From positions 1 to 5,642 of the forward strand of contig JACMOT010000275.1 in the NCBI GenBank assembly GCA_014377915.1: a stretch of DNA of 5,642 nt. The letters run 5' to 3'. The translations under genes and the position numbers were made by a program. Source of the DNA: Tardiphaga sp. Lineage in GTDB: Bacteria; Pseudomonadota; Alphaproteobacteria; Rhizobiales; Xanthobacteraceae. Positions 1-5,642 of this stretch are shown in pieces. The notes beneath the pieces were generated by a model. The model was not told the DNA's origin. It did no database searches and was given only the letters and a program-made list of their open reading frames with translations. Numbering within the stretch: position 1 is the stretch's first letter; each line of letters begins with the position of its first letter.

Positions 1-705
1 CGCTCGCAAAAACCTGCCCCCGCGCCTCGCCTCGATGGCGACAAGGCGGCCGCGCTGAAGCTGACGCCTGTTTCACGTGAAACAGAAGCGCGGCTGGATC
101 GCTATGTCGAGCTGTTCGTGCAGTGGCAGGCCAAGACCAATCTGATCTCGCCGTCCACGCTGCCCAATTTGTGGACCCGGCATATCTCCGACTCGCTGCA
201 GTTGATGAGCCTGGCGCCGTCAGCCAAGGTCTGGCTGGACTTCGGCAGCGGCGGCGGCTTCCCCGGGGTGGTGCTGGCCTGCGCGCTGGCGGAGATCGAT
301 GGCGGCCATGTGCATCTGGTCGAGCGCAATGCCAAGAAGGCGGCCTTCCTGCGCGAAGCCGTGCGGGTAACGCAAGCGGCAGGGACCGTGCATCTCGCCG
401 ACATTGGGGATAGCGTGGAAAGATATCCGGCGGGGATCGATTGTATCACTGCCCGCGCGGTGGCTCCGCTACACCAGCTTATCGGTTTTGCAGAACCCTT
501 GATGAAGACAGGAACAAAAGCCTTGTTCCTTAAGGGTCAAGATGTAGATGCAGAATTGACCGAAGCTACCAGATATTGGAAGCTAAAGCCGCGCCTTCAC
601 GCCAGCCTTACCGGCGGACAAGGCTGGATTGTCGAGCTCGATACGATCGAGCGACAGGACCAGTCCGCCCCAGCACTTGCTTCAACCCATGGCCCACGCG
701 CATGA
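1..705 (+). CDS. rsmG: 16S rRNA (guanine-527-N7)-methyltransferase RsmG, 5' end cut by the window
   Basis: RsmG (GidB) uses S-adenosylmethionine to methylate N7 of G527 in the 530 loop of 16S rRNA; loss of it gives low-level streptomycin resistance in other bacteria (family knowledge). The frame is open from base 1 to the TGA at 703-705, 234 codons. No ATG, GTG or TTG occurs in it before the GTG at 118. That GTG is too late, because family-like sequence (PVSRETEARLDRYVELF) already precedes it, so the true start lies upstream of the window. The SAM-binding glycine loop WLDFGSGGGFPG is at 232-267, followed by LVERNAKKAAFLREA (316-360), where the acidic residue should hold the SAM ribose. WTRHISDSLQL (172-204) is another family signature. 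The stop overlaps the parA start as ATGA. Bases about 481-600 are much less G+C-rich than the rest. A parS site is embedded near the 5' end. Confidence 0.95.
   Translation, partial: RSQKPAPAPRLDGDKAAALKLTPVSRETEARLDRYVELFVQWQAKTNLISPSTLPNLWTRHISDSLQLMSLAPSAKVWLDFGSGGGFPGVVLACALAEIDGGHVHLVERNAKKAAFLREAVRVTQAAGTVHLADIGDSVERYPAGIDCITARAVAPLHQLIGFAEPLMKTGTKALFLKGQDVDAELTEATRYWKLKPRLHASLTGGQGWIVELDTIERQDQSAPALASTHGPRA
69..84. promoter_or_regulatory. parS: parS centromere site (ParB loading site) inside rsmG
   Basis: The sequence TGTTTCACGTGAAACA is a perfect 16-bp palindrome and matches the widely conserved chromosomal parS consensus (known from Bacillus, Caulobacter and others). ParB binds it through its helix-turn-helix, closes as a CTP-dependent clamp and spreads along the DNA. 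The site encodes part of PVSRETE in the rsmG frame. The seven codons cct gtt tca cgt gaa aca gaa all end in A or T, while nearby codons mostly end in G or C, which suggests the DNA motif is selected rather than only the peptide. It lies 617 bases before the parA start. I saw no second copy in the window. Confidence 0.95.
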
Positions 706-1553
706 CCGTCATTGACGAACATTTTCAGGATGTGACCGGAGCGCTCAGCGGCCATCCGCGAATTCTGGCGCTCGCCAACCAGAAGGGCGGCGTCGGCAAG
801 ACCACCACCGCGATCAACCTTGGCACCGCGCTGGCGGCGATCGGCGAGCGCGTGCTGATCGTCGATCTCGATCCGCAGGGCAACGCGTCCACCGGGCTCG
901 GCATCGATCGCCGCCACCGCAATTGCTCGACCTATGACGTGTTGATCGGCGAGGCGCCGATGCGCGACGCGGTGGTCGTCACCGCCGTGCCGCGGCTTCA
1001 TATCGCCGCCTCGACCATGGATCTGTCCGGCCTCGAACTCGAACTCGGCGCCACCCGCGACCGCGCCTTCCGGCTGCGCAACGCGCTGGCCGAGCTCAAC
1101 ACCAATATCGCGCCGGACACCGACTACACCTATGTGCTGATCGATTGCCCGCCGTCGCTGAATTTGCTGACGGTGAATGCGATGGCCGCGGCGGATGCGA
1201 TCCTGGTGCCGCTGCAGTGTGAATTCTTCGCGCTCGAAGGCCTGTCGCAATTGCTGCAGACGGTGGAGCAGGTGCGCTCGACACTGAACCCGAACCTGTC
1301 GATCCACGGCATCGTGCTGACGATGTTCGATGCCCGCAACAATCTGTCGAACCAGGTCGTCGCCGACGTCCGCCAGTTCATGGGCAGCAAGGTCTATGAG
1401 ACCATGATCCCGCGCAATGTGCGGATCTCGGAAGCGCCGAGCTATGGCAAGCCGGTGCTGGTCTACGACCTGAAATGCGCTGGCTCCGAGGCCTATCTCA
1501 AACTGGCCACCGAAGTGATCCAGCGCGAGCGCGAGCTGCGCAGCGGGCATTGA
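702..1553 (+). CDS. parA: Chromosome-partitioning ATPase ParA
   Basis: ParA is a deviant Walker P-loop ATPase. It binds DNA non-specifically as an ATP dimer and is released by ParB, which moves the ParB-parS complex and with it the origin region. The 283-residue protein has the deviant Walker A KGGVGKTT at residues 28-35 with signature lysine K28, the switch I/A' segment VDLDPQGNAST at 54-64 with D57, and Walker B YVLIDCPPSL at 144-153 with D148. The C-terminal RNVRISEAPSYGKPV block is typical of chromosomal ParA/Soj. I chose the ATG at 702 because it overlaps the rsmG TGA as ATGA and gives the normal family length; the frame stays open farther upstream only as a shadow of rsmG. No Shine-Dalgarno sequence is visible before it, so translation is probably coupled to rsmG. 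A 20-residue N-terminal extension precedes the first beta strand. Confidence 0.97.
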   Translation: MTVIDEHFQDVTGALSGHPRILALANQKGGVGKTTTAINLGTALAAIGERVLIVDLDPQGNASTGLGIDRRHRNCSTYDVLIGEAPMRDAVVVTAVPRLHIAASTMDLSGLELELGATRDRAFRLRNALAELNTNIAPDTDYTYVLIDCPPSLNLLTVNAMAAADAILVPLQCEFFALEGLSQLLQTVEQVRSTLNPNLSIHGIVLTMFDARNNLSNQVVADVRQFMGSKVYETMIPRNVRISEAPSYGKPVLVYDLKCAGSEAYLKLATEVIQRERELRSGH

Positions 1554-1564
1554 ATGCCCTCGCA

Positions 1565-1658
1565 ATCGTCATTGCGAGGAGGGAAGCGACGCGGCAATCC
1601 AGAAGGCCATAAGGCAAGACGGGATTGCTTCGTCGCAAGGGCTCCTCGCAATGACGAT
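1565..1658. repeat. 94-bp imperfect palindromic repeat between parA and parB
   Basis: The outer 17 bases ATCGTCATTGCGAGGAG (1565-1581) are exactly complementary to 1642-1658. The pairing continues inward between 1582-1600 and 1622-1640 with 13 of 19 positions matching, including GCAATCC against GGATTGC. The unpaired centre is about 21 bases (1601-1621). From memory, the GTCATTGCGAGGAG...GCAATCC wording is a dispersed intergenic repeat common in Bradyrhizobium and Rhodopseudomonas genomes; I could not search for it. It lacks an ORF and is therefore a non-autonomous element at most. In RNA it would form a long hairpin between the two cistrons that could slow transcription or protect parA mRNA from 3' decay. 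There is no U-run for a classic intrinsic terminator and no clear target-site duplication. Confidence 0.85.
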
Positions 1659-1720
1659 CGATGCGAGTGAGCGAGTCGATCCGACATAAATATCCGACGC
1701 GGCGTATCGCGAGTGAGTTC

Positions 1721-1727
1721 GAGGGAG
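1721..1727 (+). promoter_or_regulatory. Ribosome binding site deciding the parB start
   Basis: GAGGGAG resembles a Shine-Dalgarno sequence and ends 6 bases before the ATG at 1734. The other in-frame candidates fit worse: the ATG at 1728 directly abuts it and the GTG at 1713 lies upstream of it. Confidence 0.7.
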
Positions 1728-1733
1728 ATGGTC

Positions 1734-2624
1734 ATGGCCGATGAAGCACGTTCGCGATTGGGCCGAGGGCTGGCAAGTCTGATCGGCGACATGGGGGGCG
1801 AGGCCGCCCAGGTCGAGCGACCACGCGCGCAGCGCAAGGTGCCGATCGAATTCCTCAAGGCCAATCCGCGCAATCCGCGCCGGACCTTTTCGGATGCCGG
1901 GCTCGGCGAACTTGCCGACTCGATCCGGCAGCACGGCGTGATCCAGCCGATCGTGGTGCGGCCGGTGAAGGGCACCAATGATCGCTTCGAGATCATCGCC
2001 GGCGAACGCCGCTGGCGCGCGTCGCAGATCGCCGGCCTGCACGAAGTGCCGATCGTGCCGATCGATGTCAGCGATAGCGACGCCATGGAAATCGCCATCA
2101 TCGAGAACGTGCAGCGCGAGGACCTCAACGCCATCGAGGAAGCGCAGGGCTATCACGCGCTCGCCACCGCCTTCAAACGCAGCCAGGAAGAGATCGCCAA
2201 GATCGTCGGCAAGAGCCGCAGCCATGTCGCCAACATGATGCGGCTGTCGAAACTGCCGGACGACGTGCAGGGGCTGATCTCGTCGGGGCAATTGTCGAAC
2301 GGCCATGCCCGCGCGCTGATCAGCCTGCCGGACCCCTCCGCGGCTGCCAAGCGAATCGTCGCCGAAGGTCTCAACGTGCGGCAGACCGAGGCGCTGGCCC
2401 ATGAAGAGGGCGTCCCGGAACGGGCGCCGCAGAAGCCGCGTGCCGGCGCCTCCGCCAAGGCGGCAAAGGACGCCGACACGATCGCGCTGGAAAAGCGCGT
2501 CAGCGACGCGCTCGGCCTCAAGGTTGTTGTCGAGCACCGCGATCCCGGCGGCGTGGTGCAGATCAAGTACCGTGATCTCGATCAGCTCGACGAAATCATC
2601 AAGAAGCTGGAAATGGATTTGTAG
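1734..2624 (+). CDS. parB: Chromosome-partitioning CTPase clamp ParB
   Basis: ParB binds parS, hydrolyses CTP while sliding as a DNA clamp, recruits SMC and stimulates the ParA ATPase. The 296-residue protein starts with SRLGRGLASLIGD (residues 7-19), the basic LGRGL segment that touches ParA. Then come the C1 box NPRNPRRTF (44-52), the CTP-binding motif GERRWRA (90-96) with its arginine pair, and ENVQREDLNAIEEA (124-137). The helix-turn-helix around SQEEIAKIVGKSRSHVANMMRL (150-171) reads parS. A low-complexity Ala/Lys/Pro linker (roughly residues 225-250) leads to a C-terminal dimerisation domain ending IIKKLEMDL. The start was chosen by Shine-Dalgarno spacing and by the usual MADEARSRLGRGL beginning. 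All key residues are present. It is separated from parA by 180 bases containing a palindromic repeat, so the two genes may not be expressed equally. Confidence 0.97.
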   Translation: MADEARSRLGRGLASLIGDMGGEAAQVERPRAQRKVPIEFLKANPRNPRRTFSDAGLGELADSIRQHGVIQPIVVRPVKGTNDRFEIIAGERRWRASQIAGLHEVPIVPIDVSDSDAMEIAIIENVQREDLNAIEEAQGYHALATAFKRSQEEIAKIVGKSRSHVANMMRLSKLPDDVQGLISSGQLSNGHARALISLPDPSAAAKRIVAEGLNVRQTEALAHEEGVPERAPQKPRAGASAKAAKDADTIALEKRVSDALGLKVVVEHRDPGGVVQIKYRDLDQLDEIIKKLEMDL

Positions 2625-2636
2625 TACCAACCGTTC

Positions 2637-2763
2637 CCCGGACGCTGCGCAATACGTCGCGTAGCGACGTGGTGCGCCGCAGATCCGGGGTCCCGGTTTG
2701 TAAGGAAGTTACCGGGATCCCGGATCTGCGCAGCGGCATGAAGGATGCCGCTGCCTGTCCGGG
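2637..2763. repeat. Palindromic repeat element with a four-way-junction fold between convergent parB and holA
   Basis: The outer stem pairs CCCGGAC (2637-2643) with GTCCGGG (2757-2763). Inside are three hairpins with no gap between them. Arm A is 2647-2677 (5 bp, a 2x2 internal loop, 7 bp ACGTCGC/GCGACGT, loop GTA). Arm B is 2678-2730 (20 pairs, of which 19 are Watson-Crick and one G-T, loop 13 bases). Arm C is 2731-2753 (9 bp CAGCGGCAT/ATGCCGCTG, loop GAAGG). Only three bases on each side join the outer stem to the arms. The element begins 12 bases after the parB stop codon and ends 8 bases before the last base of holA. From memory, similar CCGGGATCCCGGATCTGCG wording is dispersed in Bradyrhizobium-type genomes. 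It may act as a terminator for both converging transcripts, although no U-run follows. Confidence 0.85.
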
Positions 2764-2771
2764 ACACGAGT

Positions 2772-3800
2772 CTAGCCCCTTCGTCTCGCATTCACGGCAA
2801 TCGCCATCAGCGCGCGCTGGGCAATAACCGGGCCGAGCACGTTCTGCTTGCGCACGTCGAGCGCTGCGACCGCGAGCTGCTCGATCACCGCGGTCAGCCG
2901 TGCCGTCGAGAAATTTCGCAACGCCGCTTCCACCGCGCCCTTGCGGGAAAAATGCAGCCGCGGAAACCCGCTTTCCACCGCCGCGGAGGCGGGCACGCCG
3001 TCGGCGACCGCGAGGCTGGCCTTGTGCAGCAGCGCGGCCTGGCGCTGCGCGGCCATCATGATCATGCCGGGATAGGTGCCGGCGACCATCGCCTTGGTGA
3101 ATTCGGTCTCGACCGCCGCGGCATTGCCGGCGAAGGCGCCATCGACGATCGGGTCGATCTTCAATTCGGACGCATCCGCCACCACCGCCATCACGTCGTC
3201 GAGCGTGACTTCGCCCGTGCCATGCGCGTACAGCGTCAGCTTGCGCAGCTCATTGCGCGAGGCCTGGCGGTCGCCGCCAAGCAGCGCCATCAGCGACGCC
3301 CGCGCATCCGGGGCGATCCGCAGGTTGGAGGCCCGCAATTCCTCATCCATCAGCCGGGCGAGGTCACGCTCGCCGTCCGGATAGCAGGCGATCGCGACGG
3401 CCGTCTTGGCGCGTTCGCAGGCCTTGCGCAGCGGCGATTCCGGCCGCAGCTCGCCGGCCTCGATGATGATCCGGCAATCCTTGAGGGCGGACGCGGCCAG
3501 CGTATCGATGCCGCTGGCAAAGCTCTTCGAGCCGGCGCGGACGCGAATCGCGCGGCGTCCGCCGAACATCGGGATGGTCATGGCTTCCTCGACCAGCCGC
3601 GACGGTTCCGCGGCGAGCTCGTCGCCATCCATCCGCACCATCGAGAACGGGTCGTTGGGGTCGTCGACGGCGGATTTCACCAGCGCGTCGGCGCGCTCGC
3701 GAACCAGTCCGGCATCGGCGCCGTAGAGCAGGATGATGGGCCGCCCGGCATCAGGCCGGGCGAGGAAAGCGTCGATGTCTTTTCCGCGAAGGGCGACCAC
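2772..3800 (-). CDS. holA: DNA polymerase III subunit delta HolA
   Basis: The delta subunit is the wrench of the clamp loader: it opens the beta ring so that it can be loaded on primed DNA. The protein is 342 residues from the GTG at 3800, near the 343 of E. coli. It begins MVALRGKDIDAFL. RPIILLYGADAGLVRERA (residues 20-37) occupies the place of a P-loop but lacks the GKT lysine, as expected for this non-ATPase AAA+ relative. IPMFGGRRAIRV (76-87) aligns with the beta-binding element, with M78-F79 where E. coli has L73-F74. GGDRQASRNELRKL (175-188) is the conserved linker region before the C-terminal collar domain. The frame remains open upstream to 3947, but that part lies inside lptE and is low-complexity shadow sequence. 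The GTG is 10 bases past the lptE stop with no strong Shine-Dalgarno, so translational coupling is likely. Confidence 0.92.
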   Translation of the reverse strand: MVALRGKDIDAFLARPDAGRPIILLYGADAGLVRERADALVKSAVDDPNDPFSMVRMDGDELAAEPSRLVEEAMTIPMFGGRRAIRVRAGSKSFASGIDTLAASALKDCRIIIEAGELRPESPLRKACERAKTAVAIACYPDGERDLARLMDEELRASNLRIAPDARASLMALLGGDRQASRNELRKLTLYAHGTGEVTLDDVMAVVADASELKIDPIVDGAFAGNAAAVETEFTKAMVAGTYPGMIMMAAQRQAALLHKASLAVADGVPASAAVESGFPRLHFSRKGAVEAALRNFSTARLTAVIEQLAVAALDVRKQNVLGPVIAQRALMAIAVNARRRG

Positions 3801-3810
3801 GCTAGGTCGC

Positions 3811-4395
3811 TCAGGTGCCGGAGAAGAAGAACGACGCCAGCCGGGTGTTGATGTTCTCGGCGATCTCGGCGGCGGCGCGGTCCTCGGCGTCGCGATAGGC
3901 GCGGGCGCGGGCGAAGCGCTGGAAGCCCGGGATGTCGTAGGTGACACGCGCGAAGGTGTTGCCGATCAAGACCTGCTTGCCTGTGGCGATCTCGATCAGC
4001 CCGTAGGTGGCGTCGATGCCGTAATTCTCGGATGTCGGCAGCGCGGTGTTGGGATCGACGATCAGCGAGGTGCGGCTCGGGTTGAAGCGCAGCATCAGCC
4101 GGTAGGTCGGTGGCAGGCCGGTGGCGCTGCCATACATCTTGAACATCAGCGCGTTGCGAATCGCGACGCCGACGCGGGCCTGCGGCGAGGCGCTGGGGTA
4201 GGCGAGCGGCGGCACTTCGACGCCGGCCAGCTTTTCGCGCAGGCCGGGCGCGCCATCGCTGCGCTCGGCATACATCGGCTGGAAGCAGCCGGCGGTCAGC
4301 GCCGCAAGGGCGGCGACGGCGAACAGCCGGGCGACGATGCGCGGGCTAACCCGAGAGGTGGCCCAAGAGCTGGCGCGAGACCTAGCCGACGACAT
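3811..4395 (-). CDS. lptE: LPS-assembly lipoprotein LptE
   Basis: LptE is the outer-membrane lipoprotein that plugs the LptD barrel and helps insert lipopolysaccharide in the outer leaflet. The 194-residue protein has a basic N-region, a hydrophobic stretch [17 protein letters not shown] (residues 20-36) and a predicted lipidated Cys37 in LTAGC; the -3 residue is Thr rather than the usual Leu/Val/Ile. CFQPMY directly after the cleavage site resembles the CGFRPLY start of alphaproteobacterial LptE. The rest shows [17 protein letters not shown] and a C-terminal [14 protein letters not shown] helix, fitting the family fold. The ATG at 4395 is the only standard in-frame start before the lipobox. 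It has a good Shine-Dalgarno and overlaps the end of leuS by 14 bases. The N-region before the hydrophobic core is fairly long (about 19 residues), and the family is variable in sequence, so the name rests on context and the lipobox as well as on similarity. Confidence 0.85.
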   Translation of the reverse strand: MSSARSRASSWATSRVSPRIVARLFAVAALAALTAGCFQPMYAERSDGAPGLREKLAGVEVPPLAYPSASPQARVGVAIRNALMFKMYGSATGLPPTYRLMLRFNPSRTSLIVDPNTALPTSENYGIDATYGLIEIATGKQVLIGNTFARVTYDIPGFQRFARARAYRDAEDRAAAEIAENINTRLASFFFSGT

Positions 4396-5642
4396 TCACG
4401 ATCCTTTGCGGCACAATAATCAACTTGCGGACGGGCTTGCCGTCCAGGGCCTGTTTTACTGTATCGAGGGCCAAAACGGCAGCCTCAATTTCCGAATTTG
4501 GCGCATCTCTGGCGACTGTGACTTCTCCGCGCTTCTTGCCATTGACCTGCACCGGAAGCGTCATGGTGTCTTCAACCAGCAAATTGGGCTCGATTTGCGG
4601 CCAATGCGCCTCCGAAACCATGCCGTTCTGACCGAGCACGCCCCAGCATTCCTCCGCCAGATGCGGCATCATTGGCGCGAACAGCTGCACCAGGATGGTC
4701 GAGGCCTCGTGCAACGCCCAGCACATGTCGGGTGTCGGTGTGCCCGGACGCGCCAGTGCTTCACCCAGCGCGTTGGAAAATTCGCGAATGTGGGCGAGGC
4801 AGACGTTGAAATGCAGCTTCTCGATCTCGCTGGACACTTTCGCGAGCGCGCCATGGCTGGCCTTGCGCAAAGCCAGCGCGTCGGCGCCAAACTCGGCGGG
4901 TCGTGAAGCGGGCGCCGTCTTGCCGTGCTCGGCTGATTCGTTGACCTGCCGCCACAGCCGCTGCACGAATCGCGAAGCGCCCTTGACGCCTTCCTCGCTC
5001 CAGATCACGTCGCGGTCCGGCGGCGAATCCGACAGCATGAACCAGCGCGCGGTGTCGGCACCGTAGGTGCCCATGATGTCGTCGGGATCGACCGTGTTGC
5101 GCTTCGATTCCGACATCTTCTCGATGGCGCCGATCGCGACCCCCGAACCGTCGTCCAGCATCGTCGCGCGGCGGCCATCGCCGTCGCCAACAATGTTGAT
5201 TTCAGCCGGCGAAGCAAAGGTGCCGTCTTCTTTCCTGTAGGTCTCGTGCACCACCATGCCCTGGGTGAACATCCCGGCGAACGGCTCGTCGAAATCGACG
5301 TGGCCGGTCGCCTTCATCGCCCGGGTGAAGAAGCGGCTGTACAGCAAATGCAGGATCGCATGCTCGACGCCGCCAATATACTGGTCAACCGGCATCATCC
5401 GGTTGACGACATCCGGCGTGGTCGGCGTGTTCTCGTTCCACGGGTCGGTGAAGCGCGAAAAATACCAGGACGAGTCCACGAAGGTGTCCATGGTGTCGGT
5501 TTCGCGCCGCGCCGGTGCGCCGCATTGCGGGCAGGGCACGTGTTTCCAGCCCGCATGGCGGTCGAGCGGATTGCCTGGGCGATCGAACTCGATATCCTCC
5601 GGTAGCTGGACCGGCAGGTTCTTGATCGGCACCGGGACGGTA
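4382..5642 (-). CDS. leuS: Leucyl-tRNA synthetase, C-terminal half (5' part outside the window)
   Basis: LeuRS charges tRNA-Leu with leucine using ATP (class I synthetase). About 419 codons are present of a family length near 870, so only the end of the catalytic core and the tRNA-binding domains are seen. The frame is open to the window edge; the GTG at 5632 is internal. Numbering from that codon, signatures are [25 protein letters not shown] (34-58), [20 protein letters not shown] (83-102) and the KMSKS-loop position, which reads KMSES (172-176, bases 5105-5119). [23 protein letters not shown] (191-213) follows, then the helical anticodon-binding domain with [17 protein letters not shown] and [15 protein letters not shown], and a C-terminal domain ending [12 protein letters not shown]. 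It is first in a - strand unit with lptE and holA. The KMSES change is odd but the rest of the protein looks intact and functional. Confidence 0.97.
   Translation of the reverse strand, partial: TVPVPIKNLPVQLPEDIEFDRPGNPLDRHAGWKHVPCPQCGAPARRETDTMDTFVDSSWYFSRFTDPWNENTPTTPDVVNRMMPVDQYIGGVEHAILHLLYSRFFTRAMKATGHVDFDEPFAGMFTQGMVVHETYRKEDGTFASPAEINIVGDGDGRRATMLDDGSGVAIGAIEKMSESKRNTVDPDDIMGTYGADTARWFMLSDSPPDRDVIWSEEGVKGASRFVQRLWRQVNESAEHGKTAPASRPAEFGADALALRKASHGALAKVSSEIEKLHFNVCLAHIREFSNALGEALARPGTPTPDMCWALHEASTILVQLFAPMMPHLAEECWGVLGQNGMVSEAHWPQIEPNLLVEDTMTLPVQVNGKKRGEVTVARDAPNSEIEAAVLALDTVKQALDGKPVRKLIIVPQRIVNVVG
4402..4407 (-). promoter_or_regulatory. Ribosome binding site of lptE within the 3' end of leuS
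   Basis: Read on the - strand, AAAGGA ends 6 bases before the lptE ATG at 4395. It lies inside the last codons of leuS. It is the clearest Shine-Dalgarno sequence in the right half of the window and supports both the lptE start and re-initiation by ribosomes finishing leuS. Confidence 0.7.

Noticed and set aside
556..587. TTGACC as a -35 box for a parA promoter inside rsmG
   Set aside because: No convincing -10 hexamer occurs 16-18 bases downstream; the best A+T-rich match (CTAAAG) is about 20-21 bases away. The local low G+C makes chance matches likely.
576..701. N-terminal extension of parA by 42 codons in the same open frame
   Set aside because: It lies entirely within rsmG, has low-complexity Arg-rich sequence unlike ParA, and the ATG at 702 overlapping the rsmG stop gives a normal-length protein.
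597..2630. Two long - strand open frames (597-1565 and 1569-2630) opposite parA and parB
   Set aside because: Both are mirror frames of genes with unmistakable motifs; their composition is His/Arg-rich and no domain is visible.
2637..2763. A tRNA or tRNA-like gene, suggested by the 7-bp outer stem with three arms
   Set aside because: The arms are far longer than those of a tRNA, there is no T-loop GTTCGA-type motif, no anticodon arm geometry and no CCA end; it is better described as a palindromic repeat.
2952..2966. Inverted repeat GGAAA/TTTCC within holA
   Set aside because: Five-base arms are expected by chance and nothing in the context supports a function.
2745..3851. A 368-codon + strand open frame opposite holA
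   Set aside because: It is the antisense shadow of holA in a G+C-rich genome: rich in Arg, His and Gly, with no recognisable domain, while the - strand frame is a clear HolA.
4441..4500. Mild G+C dip (about 52%) at the 3' end of leuS
   Set aside because: It is small and confined to the variable C-terminal region of the gene, so it is weaker than the rsmG dip and not worth a separate claim.
5537..5542. A second CACGTG core that could suggest another parS
   Set aside because: Its flanks (GGG before, TTT after) do not match the TGTTT/AAACA arms of parS; it is a chance hexamer in leuS.

Overview
The window is a conserved housekeeping stretch of an alphaproteobacterial chromosome. It most likely comes from a member of the Nitrobacteraceae/Bradyrhizobiaceae (Bradyrhizobium, Rhodopseudomonas, Afipia or a relative). 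This assignment is made from memory: the G+C-rich sequence, the gene order rsmG-parA-parB facing holA-lptE-leuS, the wording of the ParA and ParB proteins, and two palindromic intergenic repeats of a kind I associate with that family. No database search was possible.

Left half, + strand: the 3' part of rsmG (16S rRNA methyltransferase; its start lies before base 1) is followed by parA with a 4-base ATGA overlap. A gap of 180 bases carries a long palindromic repeat, and then comes parB. A perfect 16-bp parS centromere site lies inside the rsmG reading frame at 69-84, so the partition ATPase, the CTP-dependent clamp and its DNA loading site are all in one 2.6-kb stretch. Together they segregate the replication origin region.

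Right half, - strand: leuS (leucyl-tRNA synthetase, 3' half only), lptE (LPS-assembly lipoprotein) and holA (DNA polymerase III delta subunit) form a tight unit read toward parB. leuS and lptE overlap by 14 bases, and lptE and holA are 10 bases apart. The functions are unrelated (translation, outer membrane assembly, clamp loading), but this grouping is usual in the lineage.

Between the convergent parB and holA stop codons, a 127-base element fills almost the whole gap. It can fold as a closed four-way junction with a 7-bp outer stem and three abutting hairpins. With the KMSKS variant KMSES in LeuS and the palindrome splitting parA from parB, it is the most interesting thing here. I see no tRNA, rRNA, CRISPR array, insertion-sequence transposase, prophage gene or defence gene, and no clear new multi-gene system.
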